Part shown: positions 1 to 7,135 of the stretch, in pieces
How positions within the stretch are numbered: position 1 is the stretch's first letter
Layout of the letters: every line of letters begins with the position of its first letter
From: an uncultured bacterium
GTDB lineage: Bacteria > Patescibacteriota > Minisyncoccia > Phycocordibacterales > Phycocordibacteraceae
DNA length: 34,049 nucleotides
Direction of reading: 5' to 3'
Assembly: GCA_903994795.1 (NCBI GenBank)
Contig: CAJEYI010000010.1
Coordinates: forward strand, 1-34,049
Made by a program: the position numbers and the translations under genes
Notes under the pieces: model-generated
The model's input: the letters and a program-made list of their open reading frames with translations, nothing else
What the model was told of the DNA's origin: nothing
Database searches by the model: none

Positions 1-2
1 GA

Positions 3-54
3 TACAGGACACCTTTAGAAATCTGGAGTGGTGCAATTGAGAGTTGAATGTACC
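3..54 (+). repeat. Left copy of 52-bp terminal inverted repeat
   Basis: Bases 3-54 are an exact reverse complement of 33998-34049, the last 52 bases of the window. The match stops sharply on its inner side. The repeat ends 10 nt upstream of the -35 hexamer of the first gene. No transposase is nearby, so a dispersed repeat at which an assembly stopped is the simplest reading. Confidence 0.9.
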
Positions 55-64
55 TAGCAAATAG

Positions 65-100
65 TTGACGCATATCACTCATTCTGGTATAAATAAATAA
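65..100 (+). promoter_or_regulatory. Promoter of the sigma4/HARE-HTH gene
   Basis: TTGACG (65-70), a 17-bp spacer and TATAAA (88-93) with an extended TGG in front. The predicted start near 100 gives an 11-nt leader before ATG 111. No Shine-Dalgarno sequence is visible. Confidence 0.75.
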
Positions 101-110
101 ACACATATTC

Positions 111-1193
111 ATGGCAAAAACAGCAACAACTACCAAGAAGGCAGGTGCCACAGCTCCAAAGAAGGCTGTTGCGAAGCTATCATTCGATACTACTACGCTC
201 GTAAAGAAGCTTATTTCTGAGGTTCCAGAGCGAGCTCGTGAAGTACTGGTGTACCGTTTCGGACTTGGGGCTTCAGCAGATCGGGAAACCCTTGAAGCCA
301 TCGGTGAACGTTGGGGAATTACCCGTGAACGAGTTCGCCAGATTGAGTCAGCTGGAATTGATTCTATTCGAAACTCTAAGCAATTCACTGAAGCATCTCC
401 TGCATTTGAAGAACTTGCAGAATACATTAAAAATCTTGGTGGGGTTGTTGCAGAAGACGAACTACTCCTCGGACTTGCTGCAGACGAAAAGTCTCGAAAC
501 CGTTACCGATTCCTCCTCGTGGTTGGTTCAGCATTTTTCCGTGAACGTGAGACTGAAGAATTTTATGCACGATGGCATGTAGATCAAAGCACTGCAAAGA
601 AAGTACACGCGGCACTTACCAGTCTGTACGGATCACTTTCAGATACTGAAGTTTTAACTGAAAGCGAAATTCTTGATAAATTTATTGAGGAGTTACACCA
701 AGTGAATGACGCGTACAAGAATGAAGAAATTTTAAAGCGCTGGCTTTCTCTTTCAAAAAACATTAGTTCCAATCCTCTTGCTGAATGGGGCAAGGCAACT
801 TCAGCGGCGATCCGCACAAAAGGTATTCGTGACTACGCATACCTCGTTATCAAGCGCGCAGGATCACCAATGCACTTTTCAGATGTTGCGAAGACCATTA
901 GCTCACTTTTTGCAAAGGAAGCACATGTTGCAACAACTCATAACGAGCTAATTAAGGATGACCGTTTCGTACTAGTTGGTCGCGGTCTCTACGCACTTGC
1001 CGAATGGGGCTATCAGCCAGGAGTTGTTCGAGACGTTATTAAGAAAGTACTAGTTAAGAAGCCCCTTACTCGCGAAGAAGTAATTGAAGAAGTTAAGAAG
1101 GTTCGCTACGTGAAGGACAATACGATTCTCGTAAACCTAAACGACCCTCGATACTTTAAGAGACTAAAAAACGGCACATACTCTGCGGCGTAA
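111..1193 (+). CDS. Sigma-70 region 4-like / HARE-HTH DNA-binding protein
   Basis: A 360-aa protein, probably a transcription regulator. After a Lys/Ala/Thr-rich basic tail (1-22), residues about 32-90 resemble sigma-70 region 4, with the helix-turn-helix core TLEAIGERWGITRERVRQIE. This is the part of sigma factors that reads the -35 element. Regions 2 and 3 are absent, so it cannot open promoters as a classical sigma factor. Residues about 238-300 look like a HARE-HTH winged helix (GSPMHFSDVAKTI ... LVGRGLYALAEWG), the domain type found in RNA polymerase delta. A further basic winged-helix-like segment runs from about 302 to 356. The role is inferred as an RNA-polymerase-associated or sigma-competing regulator. 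It has its own promoter and a strong terminator after it, so it is monocistronic. Confidence 0.8.
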   Translation: MAKTATTTKKAGATAPKKAVAKLSFDTTTLVKKLISEVPERAREVLVYRFGLGASADRETLEAIGERWGITRERVRQIESAGIDSIRNSKQFTEASPAFEELAEYIKNLGGVVAEDELLLGLAADEKSRNRYRFLLVVGSAFFRERETEEFYARWHVDQSTAKKVHAALTSLYGSLSDTEVLTESEILDKFIEELHQVNDAYKNEEILKRWLSLSKNISSNPLAEWGKATSAAIRTKGIRDYAYLVIKRAGSPMHFSDVAKTISSLFAKEAHVATTHNELIKDDRFVLVGRGLYALAEWGYQPGVVRDVIKKVLVKKPLTREEVIEEVKKVRYVKDNTILVNLNDPRYFKRLKNGTYSAA

Positions 1194-1223
1194 ATCAGTA
1201 ACTGTTTTAGAACTCATATACAC

Positions 1224-1257
1224 AGAAGCGAGCGCGGCCTAGGCCGCGCTCGCTTCT
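1224..1257. terminator. Perfect 34-nt GC-rich palindrome, bidirectional terminator
   Basis: The arms agcgagcgcggcc/ggccgcgctcgct meet at the centre ccta|ggcc and are followed by ttt on the plus strand. The palindrome is perfect over 34 nt. It closes the first gene and lies directly against the -10 of the next one. Confidence 0.8.
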
Positions 1258-1262
1258 TTCAT

Positions 1263-1278
1263 TGCTATACTATACTTA
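1263..1278 (+). promoter_or_regulatory. Extended -10, leaderless start for 1279
   Basis: TGC-TATACT, with TATACT at 1266-1271, predicts a start at about 1278, one base before the ATG at 1279. The -35 position falls inside the terminator palindrome, so recognition would rest on the extended -10. A second TATACT follows directly (1271-1276). Confidence 0.6.
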
Positions 1279-2697
1279 ATGTCTAGCGCTCATGGTTCTG
1301 GTGGTGGCACTCCGTCCGGCTTTCAACTTCCGTTCTTGGATACGGTACATCACCTGATGCATTCTGCAGAGGGTATCCACTACACACCTAAACAATTTTC
1401 AATTGCCATAACTATCGCAATTGTCGTCTTCTTTATTTTTGAACCACAGCAAAGTATCCGTAACTTTGAGCTTTTCTTTTTTTCAATTCCATTATGGTTT
1501 CCTATTCTGATGTATAAAGCTGTGTATGAACGATTTGGTCAATTACAGAAAATAAAAGCCTTAAGAGACAAGGAGTATATGTTGCTTGAAATTCGAATTC
1601 CTCGAGAAGTCACAAAAACCCCGCAAGCAATGGAGACCTTCTTCACAAATATGCACATCACTTCAGGTGAGACCACTGCATACAAGAGGTATTTCCAAGG
1701 AGGCATGCGTCCAGTCTGGTCATTTGAAATTGTCTCACTTGGTGGTCGCGTACACTTCTACATGTGGATTCCAGTCGGATACAGAAGACCAGTGGAGAGC
1801 TTCCTTTATGCTCAATACCCAGATGTAGAAATAATTGAAGCAGAGGACTACACCAGACTAGTAAATCCATCGGAGCATGGGTACGGCATGTTTGCGGCAG
1901 AGCATGGTCTATCTGCTGATATGTCAAACGCATTCCCAATTAAGACGTACGTCGACTATAAAATGGAGCCTGGTGACAAACCTGAGGAAACAGTCGACCC
2001 TCTAGCGCAAGTTATCGAAATGCTTGCGAGTATAGGCCCACAGGAGCAGTTCTGGATTCAATTCGTTGCACGCGCAAGTAGGGGAGAAAAATTTAAAGGT
2101 TTAGTAAATGCAGATGGAAAGGCATACTCATGGAATGACATGGTGAAGGAGGCAGTAGAGCAAATTCGAGCAGCCACAGTAAAAAAGACAGTTCGAAAAG
2201 ATCCAGTAACAGGCGCAGACATCGAGAGTGAGACATTCCCAAATCCTAGTCGTGGGCAAACAGAGGCTATTGCAGCAATCGAACGAAAAGCAAGCAAGCA
2301 GATTTTTGATGTTGGCATACGCTCTATCTATCTCGCTCCTGAGGACAGTTTCCAGGGAATTATGATTCCTGCTCAACTCAGTATGTTTAAGCCATTTAGT
2401 AACGGGGGCAAACTTGGAAATTCTATCGGTACTTTAGGAAACAGATGGACTGCAATGTTCACAGATGTACCTTGGGAGGATATTGGTGGACATCACAAGC
2501 ATCATTTAAATCACATGGCCGTAGATATGTATCGTAGACGTGCGTACTTTAATGACCCATACATTAGCCCATGGATGATACTCAGTACTGAAGAGCTTGC
2601 AACATTGTTCCATGTTCCATCCTCAACAGTCACAACACCAAGCGTTGAACGAATACAGTCTTCAACTAGTGCAGCCCCTTCAAATCTCCCAAGCTAG
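1279..2697 (+). CDS. Conserved membrane protein of unknown function (patescibacterial)
   Basis: A 472-aa protein. A short Gly/Ser/His-rich N-terminus is followed by two hydrophobic segments (about 40-57 and 65-82, the second ending LWFPILMYKAVYERFG), so the bulk of about 390 residues would be on one side of the membrane. That part begins MLLEIRIPREVTKTPQAMETFF and shows alternating polar and hydrophobic strands, but no catalytic motif that I recognise. From memory it resembles a Parcubacteria family often found near type IV secretion/VirB4-like ATPases. No such ATPase is in this window, so that link is weak. The C-terminal 20 residues are Ser/Thr-rich and probably disordered. ATG 1279 fits a leaderless promoter. 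Confidence 0.65.
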   Translation: MSSAHGSGGGTPSGFQLPFLDTVHHLMHSAEGIHYTPKQFSIAITIAIVVFFIFEPQQSIRNFELFFFSIPLWFPILMYKAVYERFGQLQKIKALRDKEYMLLEIRIPREVTKTPQAMETFFTNMHITSGETTAYKRYFQGGMRPVWSFEIVSLGGRVHFYMWIPVGYRRPVESFLYAQYPDVEIIEAEDYTRLVNPSEHGYGMFAAEHGLSADMSNAFPIKTYVDYKMEPGDKPEETVDPLAQVIEMLASIGPQEQFWIQFVARASRGEKFKGLVNADGKAYSWNDMVKEAVEQIRAATVKKTVRKDPVTGADIESETFPNPSRGQTEAIAAIERKASKQIFDVGIRSIYLAPEDSFQGIMIPAQLSMFKPFSNGGKLGNSIGTLGNRWTAMFTDVPWEDIGGHHKHHLNHMAVDMYRRRAYFNDPYISPWMILSTEELATLFHVPSSTVTTPSVERIQSSTSAAPSNLPS

Positions 2698-2715
2698 GCT
2701 TTTCTCGTCGCATAG

Positions 2716-2731
2716 TGCTATAACGTGTATA
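2716..2731 (+). promoter_or_regulatory. Extended -10 of mnmA, sets start at ATG 2731
   Basis: TGC-TATAAC (2719-2724) predicts a start exactly at ATG 2731. The upstream GTG at 2725 used by the ORF track would lie before the transcript. Confidence 0.6.
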
Positions 2732-3762
2732 TGGAAAAGCTTCAAGGCAAGAAAGTATACGTGGGCTTATCTGGCGGAGTAGACTCAGCAGTCTCTGCAG
2801 CACAGCTCAAGAAGGCAGGAGCTGATGTGACTGGTGTGTTTATTAAAGGATGGTACCCGCCTGGTATGCCGTGCACCTGGGCGACAGATAGACGCGACGC
2901 GATGCGCGTCGCGGCCTTCCTGCACATACCGTTCTATACACTTGATGCCAGCTTAGAGTACAAAAAAGGTGTCATTGACTACCTCCTATCTGAATACGAA
3001 GCAGGCAGGACGCCAAATCCTGACGTAATGTGCAACAGAGAGGTAAAGTTCGGAGCATTTTATGAATTCGCACGTACCCAGGGCGTAGACTACATTGCGA
3101 CAGGGCATTATGCCCAGCAAGTAAACGGCGAGCTCCTACGTGGTCCAGACCAATCTAAAGACCAGAGCTATTTCCTATGGGCGATAAGTTCTGACGCACT
3201 AGCACACACACTTTTTCCTGTAGGAGGACTACCAAAGACTGAGGTACGAAAGCTTGCAAAACACTTCGGACTTCCGGTAGCAGAGAAGAAAGATAGCCAA
3301 GGAATTTGCTTTCTTGGTTCAATTTCAGTAGATGAATTTCTGCGAAAAGAATTTGAACCAGTCCAGGGAAAGGCAGTTGATCAAAAAGGGATTGAAATTG
3401 GAACACATGATGGTGCAGTACTATACACACTTGGTGCACGAGCTGTTCTGCATGATGCTGAGCAAGGTCCGTGGTATGTAATTGCGAAAGATATGCGAAC
3501 AAATATCATTACCGTTTCCAAAGAGCAGTTCGCAATAATTCCAGCAACAGAAATACGGCTTCGAGATACTAATTTTTTTACAAGCACCTCAAATAAACTA
3601 ATCGCTCAATATCGCTATCACGGGCCACGTATCGAAGGTGTGTATAATTTTCAGAAAAACATTTTCACTCCAACTACACCACTCCAGGAAACACCTGCTT
3701 CAGGTCAGTCACTTGTGCTCTATCGTGCTGACGAATGTATTGGAGGTGGTATTATAGTGTAA
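2731..3762 (+). CDS. mnmA: tRNA-specific 2-thiouridylase MnmA
   Basis: Transfers sulfur to C2 of the wobble uridine (U34) of tRNAs for Lys, Glu and Gln, after adenylating the base. The N-terminus carries the PP-loop SGGVDS. The catalytic cysteine pair is visible as PDVMCNREVKFG and DSQGICFLG (Cys101 and Cys193 counted from ATG 2731). The substrate signature ATGHYAQ and the KDQSYFLW stretch are also present. At 343 aa it is close to the normal family length. The ORF track begins at GTG 2725, but the -10 places the transcript start at ATG 2731. The stop codon abuts the next ATG (TAAATG), so the nuclease gene is probably translated by re-initiation. A GC-rich perfect hairpin lies inside the gene at 2893-2913. 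Confidence 0.95.
   Translation: MEKLQGKKVYVGLSGGVDSAVSAAQLKKAGADVTGVFIKGWYPPGMPCTWATDRRDAMRVAAFLHIPFYTLDASLEYKKGVIDYLLSEYEAGRTPNPDVMCNREVKFGAFYEFARTQGVDYIATGHYAQQVNGELLRGPDQSKDQSYFLWAISSDALAHTLFPVGGLPKTEVRKLAKHFGLPVAEKKDSQGICFLGSISVDEFLRKEFEPVQGKAVDQKGIEIGTHDGAVLYTLGARAVLHDAEQGPWYVIAKDMRTNIITVSKEQFAIIPATEIRLRDTNFFTSTSNKLIAQYRYHGPRIEGVYNFQKNIFTPTTPLQETPASGQSLVLYRADECIGGGIIV
2893..2913. repeat. GC-rich inverted repeat inside mnmA
   Basis: The arms cgcgacgc / gcgtcgcg are 8 bp and perfect, with a 5-nt loop, encoding part of DRRDAMRVAAF. The length is normal for MnmA here, so this is not an insertion. Confidence 0.6.
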
Positions 3763-4623
3763 ATGCAAAACGTATTCAGCAGACCGAAACTTAGTAAAAT
3801 TATCAAAGCAGACGGAACGGTCGAAAGCTTTGACCCAACCAAACTCGAACAATCACTCATGCGAGCAGGCGCAAGTGAGTTTACTGCTGAACGTATTCGA
3901 ACAACGATTGAGGCATCTCTAGGAAGTCAGGCCGCAACACACGAAGTCTATAAGCGCGCTTTCCAAATGCTTCGACAGGACACGCGCGCCGCAGCGGCGC
4001 GCTATTCACTACGCCGTGCACTTTTTGAGCTCGGTCCAACGGGGCACCCGTTTGAAGACTTTGTAGCAAAGATGTTTGAAAAGGAAGGCTGGAAAGTTGA
4101 GTGGAGAAAACTGATTCCCGGAAAGTGCGTGACCCACGAAGTAGATGTGTATGCAACACGCAATGGAGAATTCCTTGCCGCAGAACTAAAGTACCACAAT
4201 GACCCAAACTACAAGTCTGATTTGAAGATCGCTCTTTATGTAAAGGCTCGTTTCGATGACATTTGGCAGTGTGATCCAGTCACACAAACCTGCCCCGTTG
4301 ATCATGGCTTTCTCGTCACAAACACCAAATTTACAAGTGAGGCAATCCGCTACGCACAATGCTCAGGTATTCAGCTGCTTGGCTGGGATTATCCAAAGGA
4401 AGGAAATCTCTATGACCGAATTGTTGCGACTGGCCTATACCCAATCACTTCGCTTACACTCTTAAAAAAGGCAGAGAAAAGGTTGCTTATCGACCAAGGA
4501 ATAATTGTATGTGAGCAATTGCGAGACAGTAGGGAAGCCATGCGTAACATTTCAATACCATCGAGCAGAATTGGTGCCATCCTTGCAGAAGTCGCTACGC
4601 TTTGCGGTTCTACAAATATATAA
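3763..4623 (+). CDS. ATP-cone domain fused to a PD-(D/E)XK nuclease domain
   Basis: A 286-aa protein. Residues about 10-92 form an ATP-cone (KIIKADGTVESFDPTKLEQSL ... YSLRRALFELGPTG), a nucleotide-sensing module best known from ribonucleotide reductases and NrdR. Residues about 96-215 look like a restriction-endonuclease-like fold: GHPFEDFVAKMFEKEGWKVEWR, then THEVDVYATRNGEFLAAELKYH, with D128, E141 and K143 as the probable metal-binding and catalytic residues. The C-terminal part may hold a helix-hairpin-helix-like region. Inference: a DNA nuclease gated by (d)ATP. It starts directly after the mnmA stop (TAAATG) and is followed in the same way by an alkyltransferase-domain gene and ung, which suggests DNA repair. 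No methyltransferase partner is present, so a restriction system is unlikely. Confidence 0.8.
   Translation: MQNVFSRPKLSKIIKADGTVESFDPTKLEQSLMRAGASEFTAERIRTTIEASLGSQAATHEVYKRAFQMLRQDTRAAAARYSLRRALFELGPTGHPFEDFVAKMFEKEGWKVEWRKLIPGKCVTHEVDVYATRNGEFLAAELKYHNDPNYKSDLKIALYVKARFDDIWQCDPVTQTCPVDHGFLVTNTKFTSEAIRYAQCSGIQLLGWDYPKEGNLYDRIVATGLYPITSLTLLKKAEKRLLIDQGIIVCEQLRDSREAMRNISIPSSRIGAILAEVATLCGSTNI
3984..4002. repeat. GC-rich inverted repeat inside the ATP-cone nuclease gene
   Basis: The arms gcgcgccgc / gcggcgcgc are 9 bp and perfect around a single A. They encode part of DTRAAAARYS, in a conserved part of the ATP-cone, so they are not inserted. Confidence 0.6.
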
Positions 4624-4911
4624 ATGAAAAAGGGTACATTTGCAGAACGAGTACGGGATGTGGTACGTCAGATTCCAAAAGGTGAGACGAAGTCATACAA
4701 GGAAGTTGCAGCCGTAGCGGGGAGCGCGGGCGCAGCCCGCGCTGTGGGTATGATTATGAAAAACAATTATGATCCAAGCGTGCCATGCCACAGAGTTATA
4801 CGGAGTGATGGCAAGATGGGAGGGTATAATCGTGGTGGAATTGATGTAAAGGCAAAGATGCTTGCGGATGAGCTCAAGCAAGTTTCCAAACCCAAAAAGA
4901 GAGAAGCTTGA
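4624..4911 (+). CDS. MGMT-type alkyltransferase, DNA-binding domain only
   Basis: A 95-aa protein equal to the C-terminal DNA-binding and active-site domain of O6-alkylguanine-DNA alkyltransferase (Ogt/MGMT). It shows TKSYKEVAAVAG, the recognition-helix stretch AGAARAVG and the active-site motif PCHRV with Cys55. The cysteine is present, unlike alkyltransferase-like ATL proteins that have Trp there, so it could accept alkyl groups. The usual N-terminal domain is missing. It begins directly after the nuclease stop (TAAATG) and its TGA stop overlaps the extended -10 of ung. Either true repair or damage recognition is possible. Confidence 0.88.
   Translation: MKKGTFAERVRDVVRQIPKGETKSYKEVAAVAGSAGAARAVGMIMKNNYDPSVPCHRVIRSDGKMGGYNRGGIDVKAKMLADELKQVSKPKKREA
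4723..4743. repeat. GC-rich inverted repeat inside the MGMT-domain gene
   Basis: The arms agcgcgggc / gcccgcgct are 9 bp and perfect, with a gca loop, encoding part of GSAGAARAVG. The protein has normal spacing here. Confidence 0.6.
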
Positions 4912-4924
4912 TAAAATTGAAACC
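4909..4924 (+). promoter_or_regulatory. Extended -10 of ung overlapping the upstream stop codon
   Basis: TGA-TAAAAT, with the hexamer at 4912-4917. The TGA is also the stop codon of the MGMT-domain gene. The predicted start at 4924 is one base before ATG 4925. Confidence 0.55.
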
Positions 4925-5626
4925 ATGGACAACCCCGTATCAAATTCTGAAGTCCATATTGAGCCGTCATGGAAAGAGCATCTTTCTGATGAATTCTCAA
5001 AAGAGTATTTTACAAATCTACAAACCTTTGTGCGCGAGGAATACAAGAATGGAGTCGTTTATCCGGCTCCAAAAAACATCTTTCGGGCTTTCGATTTATG
5101 TCCATTCGATGAGGTAAAGGTCGTGATACTCGGACAGGACCCATATCATGGCCAACACTCAGGAAGACCACAGGCAAATGGGCTTTCGTTTGCGGTACAC
5201 GAAGAGCTTGCGCTCCCGCCATCACTTCAGAATATTTTTAAAGAGATCGAGTCTGACCTAGGAAAACCTTTGACAAACAAAAACGGTGATCTTTCGAGAT
5301 GGGCAACACAGGGGGTCTTGCTACTAAATGCAACGCTCACCGTGCGAGCCAGTGAAGCTGGCTCGCACCAGAAGAAAGGCTGGGAAGAATTCACAGACGC
5401 CGTCATACAATCACTTTCAGATAATCGCGAGCACCTGGTATTTATCCTGTGGGGAAACTACGCTAGGCAAAAAGGAACCTGCATCGACAGAGCCAAGCAC
5501 CTCGTACTCGAATCACCACACCCCTCACCATTTTCCGCACACAATGGCTTCTTCGATTCAAGACCCTTTAGCAAAACAAATGAGTACCTGGAAGAACAAA
5601 ACAAGACTCCAATACACTGGTTATAG
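4925..5626 (+). CDS. ung: Uracil-DNA glycosylase, family 1
   Basis: Removes uracil from DNA as the first step of base excision repair. The catalytic water-activating motif GQDPYHG is present, as are the minor-groove/base-recognition motif HPSPFSAHNGF, the NATLTVR strand and FILWGNYA. From ATG 4925 the protein is 233 aa, the normal bacterial length. The ORF-track start at 4862 lies inside the upstream gene and adds 21 residues unlike Ung, whereas ATG 4925 matches the -10 spacing. It is the last gene of the repair group. A GC-rich hairpin (5342-5368) lies within the coding sequence. Confidence 0.95.
   Translation: MDNPVSNSEVHIEPSWKEHLSDEFSKEYFTNLQTFVREEYKNGVVYPAPKNIFRAFDLCPFDEVKVVILGQDPYHGQHSGRPQANGLSFAVHEELALPPSLQNIFKEIESDLGKPLTNKNGDLSRWATQGVLLLNATLTVRASEAGSHQKKGWEEFTDAVIQSLSDNREHLVFILWGNYARQKGTCIDRAKHLVLESPHPSPFSAHNGFFDSRPFSKTNEYLEEQNKTPIHWL
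5342..5368. repeat. GC-rich inverted repeat inside ung
   Basis: The arms gtgcgagccag / ctggctcgcac are 11 bp and perfect, with a 5-nt loop, encoding VRASEAGSH. The region aligns in length with the usual Ung TVRAGQAHSH stretch, so it is not inserted. Confidence 0.65.
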
Positions 5627-5634
5627 CACCATGC

Positions 5635-5650
5635 TGGTATACTTTATTAA
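5635..5650 (+). promoter_or_regulatory. Extended -10 for the gene at 5653
   Basis: TGG-TATACT (5638-5643) predicts a start at 5650, giving a 3-nt leader before ATG 5653. Confidence 0.55.
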
Positions 5651-5652
5651 AT

Positions 5653-6507
5653 ATGCAAGAAAGAATGCCTAATGCTCCAAGGATTAAACCTGTTGCAGAA
5701 GTAATTGAGGATACAAAATTAACTCCTCAAGTACATGCTCCAGAATATTGGGTTCCTCGCCAAGAGATACCCTTTAGTAAAGAATATATCGGGCTTCAAA
5801 TTAAAGTGGCAAAGGAGATTGCCCAAAGACTAGGTGCTCCATTGTCAAAGGTTGCAGATGATTACACAACAGTACTTCGTTACTATACAGAGCCGAATAC
5901 GCCGGATTACATAGATACAAGTACTATGAGCGACGAGCAGGCAGCGGAGGCAATATTTGAAAAGGAGAAAACTCGGTTGACAAGAGAAGCTCCTATTAAG
6001 TACAGTGACTATGATCGGTACGGCTGTTTTTCATTCATGACACACACTGGAGGCACAGGTGAAGACCTAAAAGGAAGAGTAGATATACACTTCTCCAACA
6101 AAGAGCTTGATGGAACGGGTCCGCTTGATCATGAGAAGATAAATCGACGCCTGAAAGAATTGAAAGATTTATTTACAGCAATAAAAAAAGAAAACCCAGA
6201 TGCAAAGTATGTGCGTGGTGATTCATGGCTATATAACATCCAGGCCTATACAAGACTTTTTCCAGAAAGTTATCTTGCCCATCCAGAAATTGATAATTCT
6301 GAAGGTGCTTTAGTGACCGAAAGAACATGGGGACAGTTTGTTGACGGACACCTGCAGTTAAAAGCAGAGCTTGGTGAACAATTCTTAAAGAATATTAGAG
6401 AACTGGCAGAGGTGTCACCAGAAACAGTACGAGGCGCCATGCCACTACAAGCCCTCATTGTTACTGCACCCATTGAGGACTTTTATAAAATGTACGGGGT
6501 GGAATAA
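5653..6507 (+). CDS. Protein of unknown function
   Basis: A 284-aa soluble protein that I do not recognise. It has no signal peptide or membrane segment. The N-terminal 50 residues are Pro/Val/Glu-rich. The middle contains KYSDYDRYGCFSFMTHTGGTGEDLKGRVDIHFSNKELDG and a Lys/Glu-rich helix (NRRLKELKDLFTAIKKENPDAKY) followed by VRGDSWLYNIQAYTRLFPESYL, a compact conserved-looking core. The start fits the -10 at 5638. It begins a run of three unknown genes between ung and the M16 peptidases. Confidence 0.7.
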   Translation: MQERMPNAPRIKPVAEVIEDTKLTPQVHAPEYWVPRQEIPFSKEYIGLQIKVAKEIAQRLGAPLSKVADDYTTVLRYYTEPNTPDYIDTSTMSDEQAAEAIFEKEKTRLTREAPIKYSDYDRYGCFSFMTHTGGTGEDLKGRVDIHFSNKELDGTGPLDHEKINRRLKELKDLFTAIKKENPDAKYVRGDSWLYNIQAYTRLFPESYLAHPEIDNSEGALVTERTWGQFVDGHLQLKAELGEQFLKNIRELAEVSPETVRGAMPLQALIVTAPIEDFYKMYGVE

Positions 6508-6523
6508 TGATGGCCTATTGAGA

Positions 6524-6536
6524 TATACTTTGATTA
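6524..6536 (+). promoter_or_regulatory. -10 for the gene at 6536, leaderless
   Basis: TATACT at 6524-6529 predicts a start exactly at ATG 6536. This rejects the longer ORF-track start at 6458, which lies inside the previous gene. Confidence 0.55.
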
Positions 6537-7093
6537 TGAAAGAAGGAATTACCGCACCAGCTTCAGGAGGTGAGGCTAAGGTAGACCAGTACGTTCGACG
6601 CATACGTGATGGCGAATCTATGGCTGACATATTTAAAGGATTACCCGCCTCATTTAGAACTGGTATAGAGGCAAAACTTGGTTTGTCTACAGAACATCCC
6701 TCCAACCAACCTGAAAAATCGAACGGGGGATTTTCTTCAATAGATACTGGGGCAGGAAATCCACTCTCAGCACTACAAGAAGTAAGGTCTCGATTGGGTA
6801 TGTCCGAAGCAGGTACAAATATTTCTAGCAATGCTCGGGCATTAGAAAAACTACAAATCGCTTTAAAGAAACGAGGAGAGCGTAGTGGTAGGCAACTAAT
6901 CTTTGAAGACTTGTATCGAAGAATCGCTGAGCGAAATGATTCTGCTGAGATAGTTCAAACACTTGCGGGTGAGATATATAACGAGCTACGCATCGCAGAA
7001 TACCCAATTCCGGAGGGATATAACCAAGCCTGGAACAAAGCAACACAAGACAATTCCTTAAAGCATCAAGAACAAAATTCATGGGTATATTGA
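6536..7093 (+). CDS. Protein of unknown function, possibly frameshifted at the 3' end
   Basis: From ATG 6536 it encodes 185 aa with no motif that I recognise. It is helical and charged, with a Gly/Ser/Asn-rich linker near the middle (SIDTGAGNPLSALQEVRSRLG) and a helical C-terminal half (RRIAERNDSAEIVQTLAGEIYNELRI). The reading frame ends at TGA 7091-7093. The next frame continues open from 7062 and encodes a protein-like tail containing GYIEETLDPKVDPRHVV, ending at TGA 7137-7139, overlapping the TTG proposed for the next gene. The last residues may therefore be wrong because of a one-base error or a real frameshift. Confidence 0.55.
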   Translation: MKEGITAPASGGEAKVDQYVRRIRDGESMADIFKGLPASFRTGIEAKLGLSTEHPSNQPEKSNGGFSSIDTGAGNPLSALQEVRSRLGMSEAGTNISSNARALEKLQIALKKRGERSGRQLIFEDLYRRIAERNDSAEIVQTLAGEIYNELRIAEYPIPEGYNQAWNKATQDNSLKHQEQNSWVY

Positions 7094-7135
7094 GGAAACT
7101 TTGGATCCAAAAGTCGATCCGAGACACGTGGTAGT

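Noticed and set aside
2893-5368. Inserted palindromic elements of the Rickettsia type
   Set aside because: The protein segments over the hairpins keep normal family length, so nothing was inserted, and the hairpin sequences are not related to one another.
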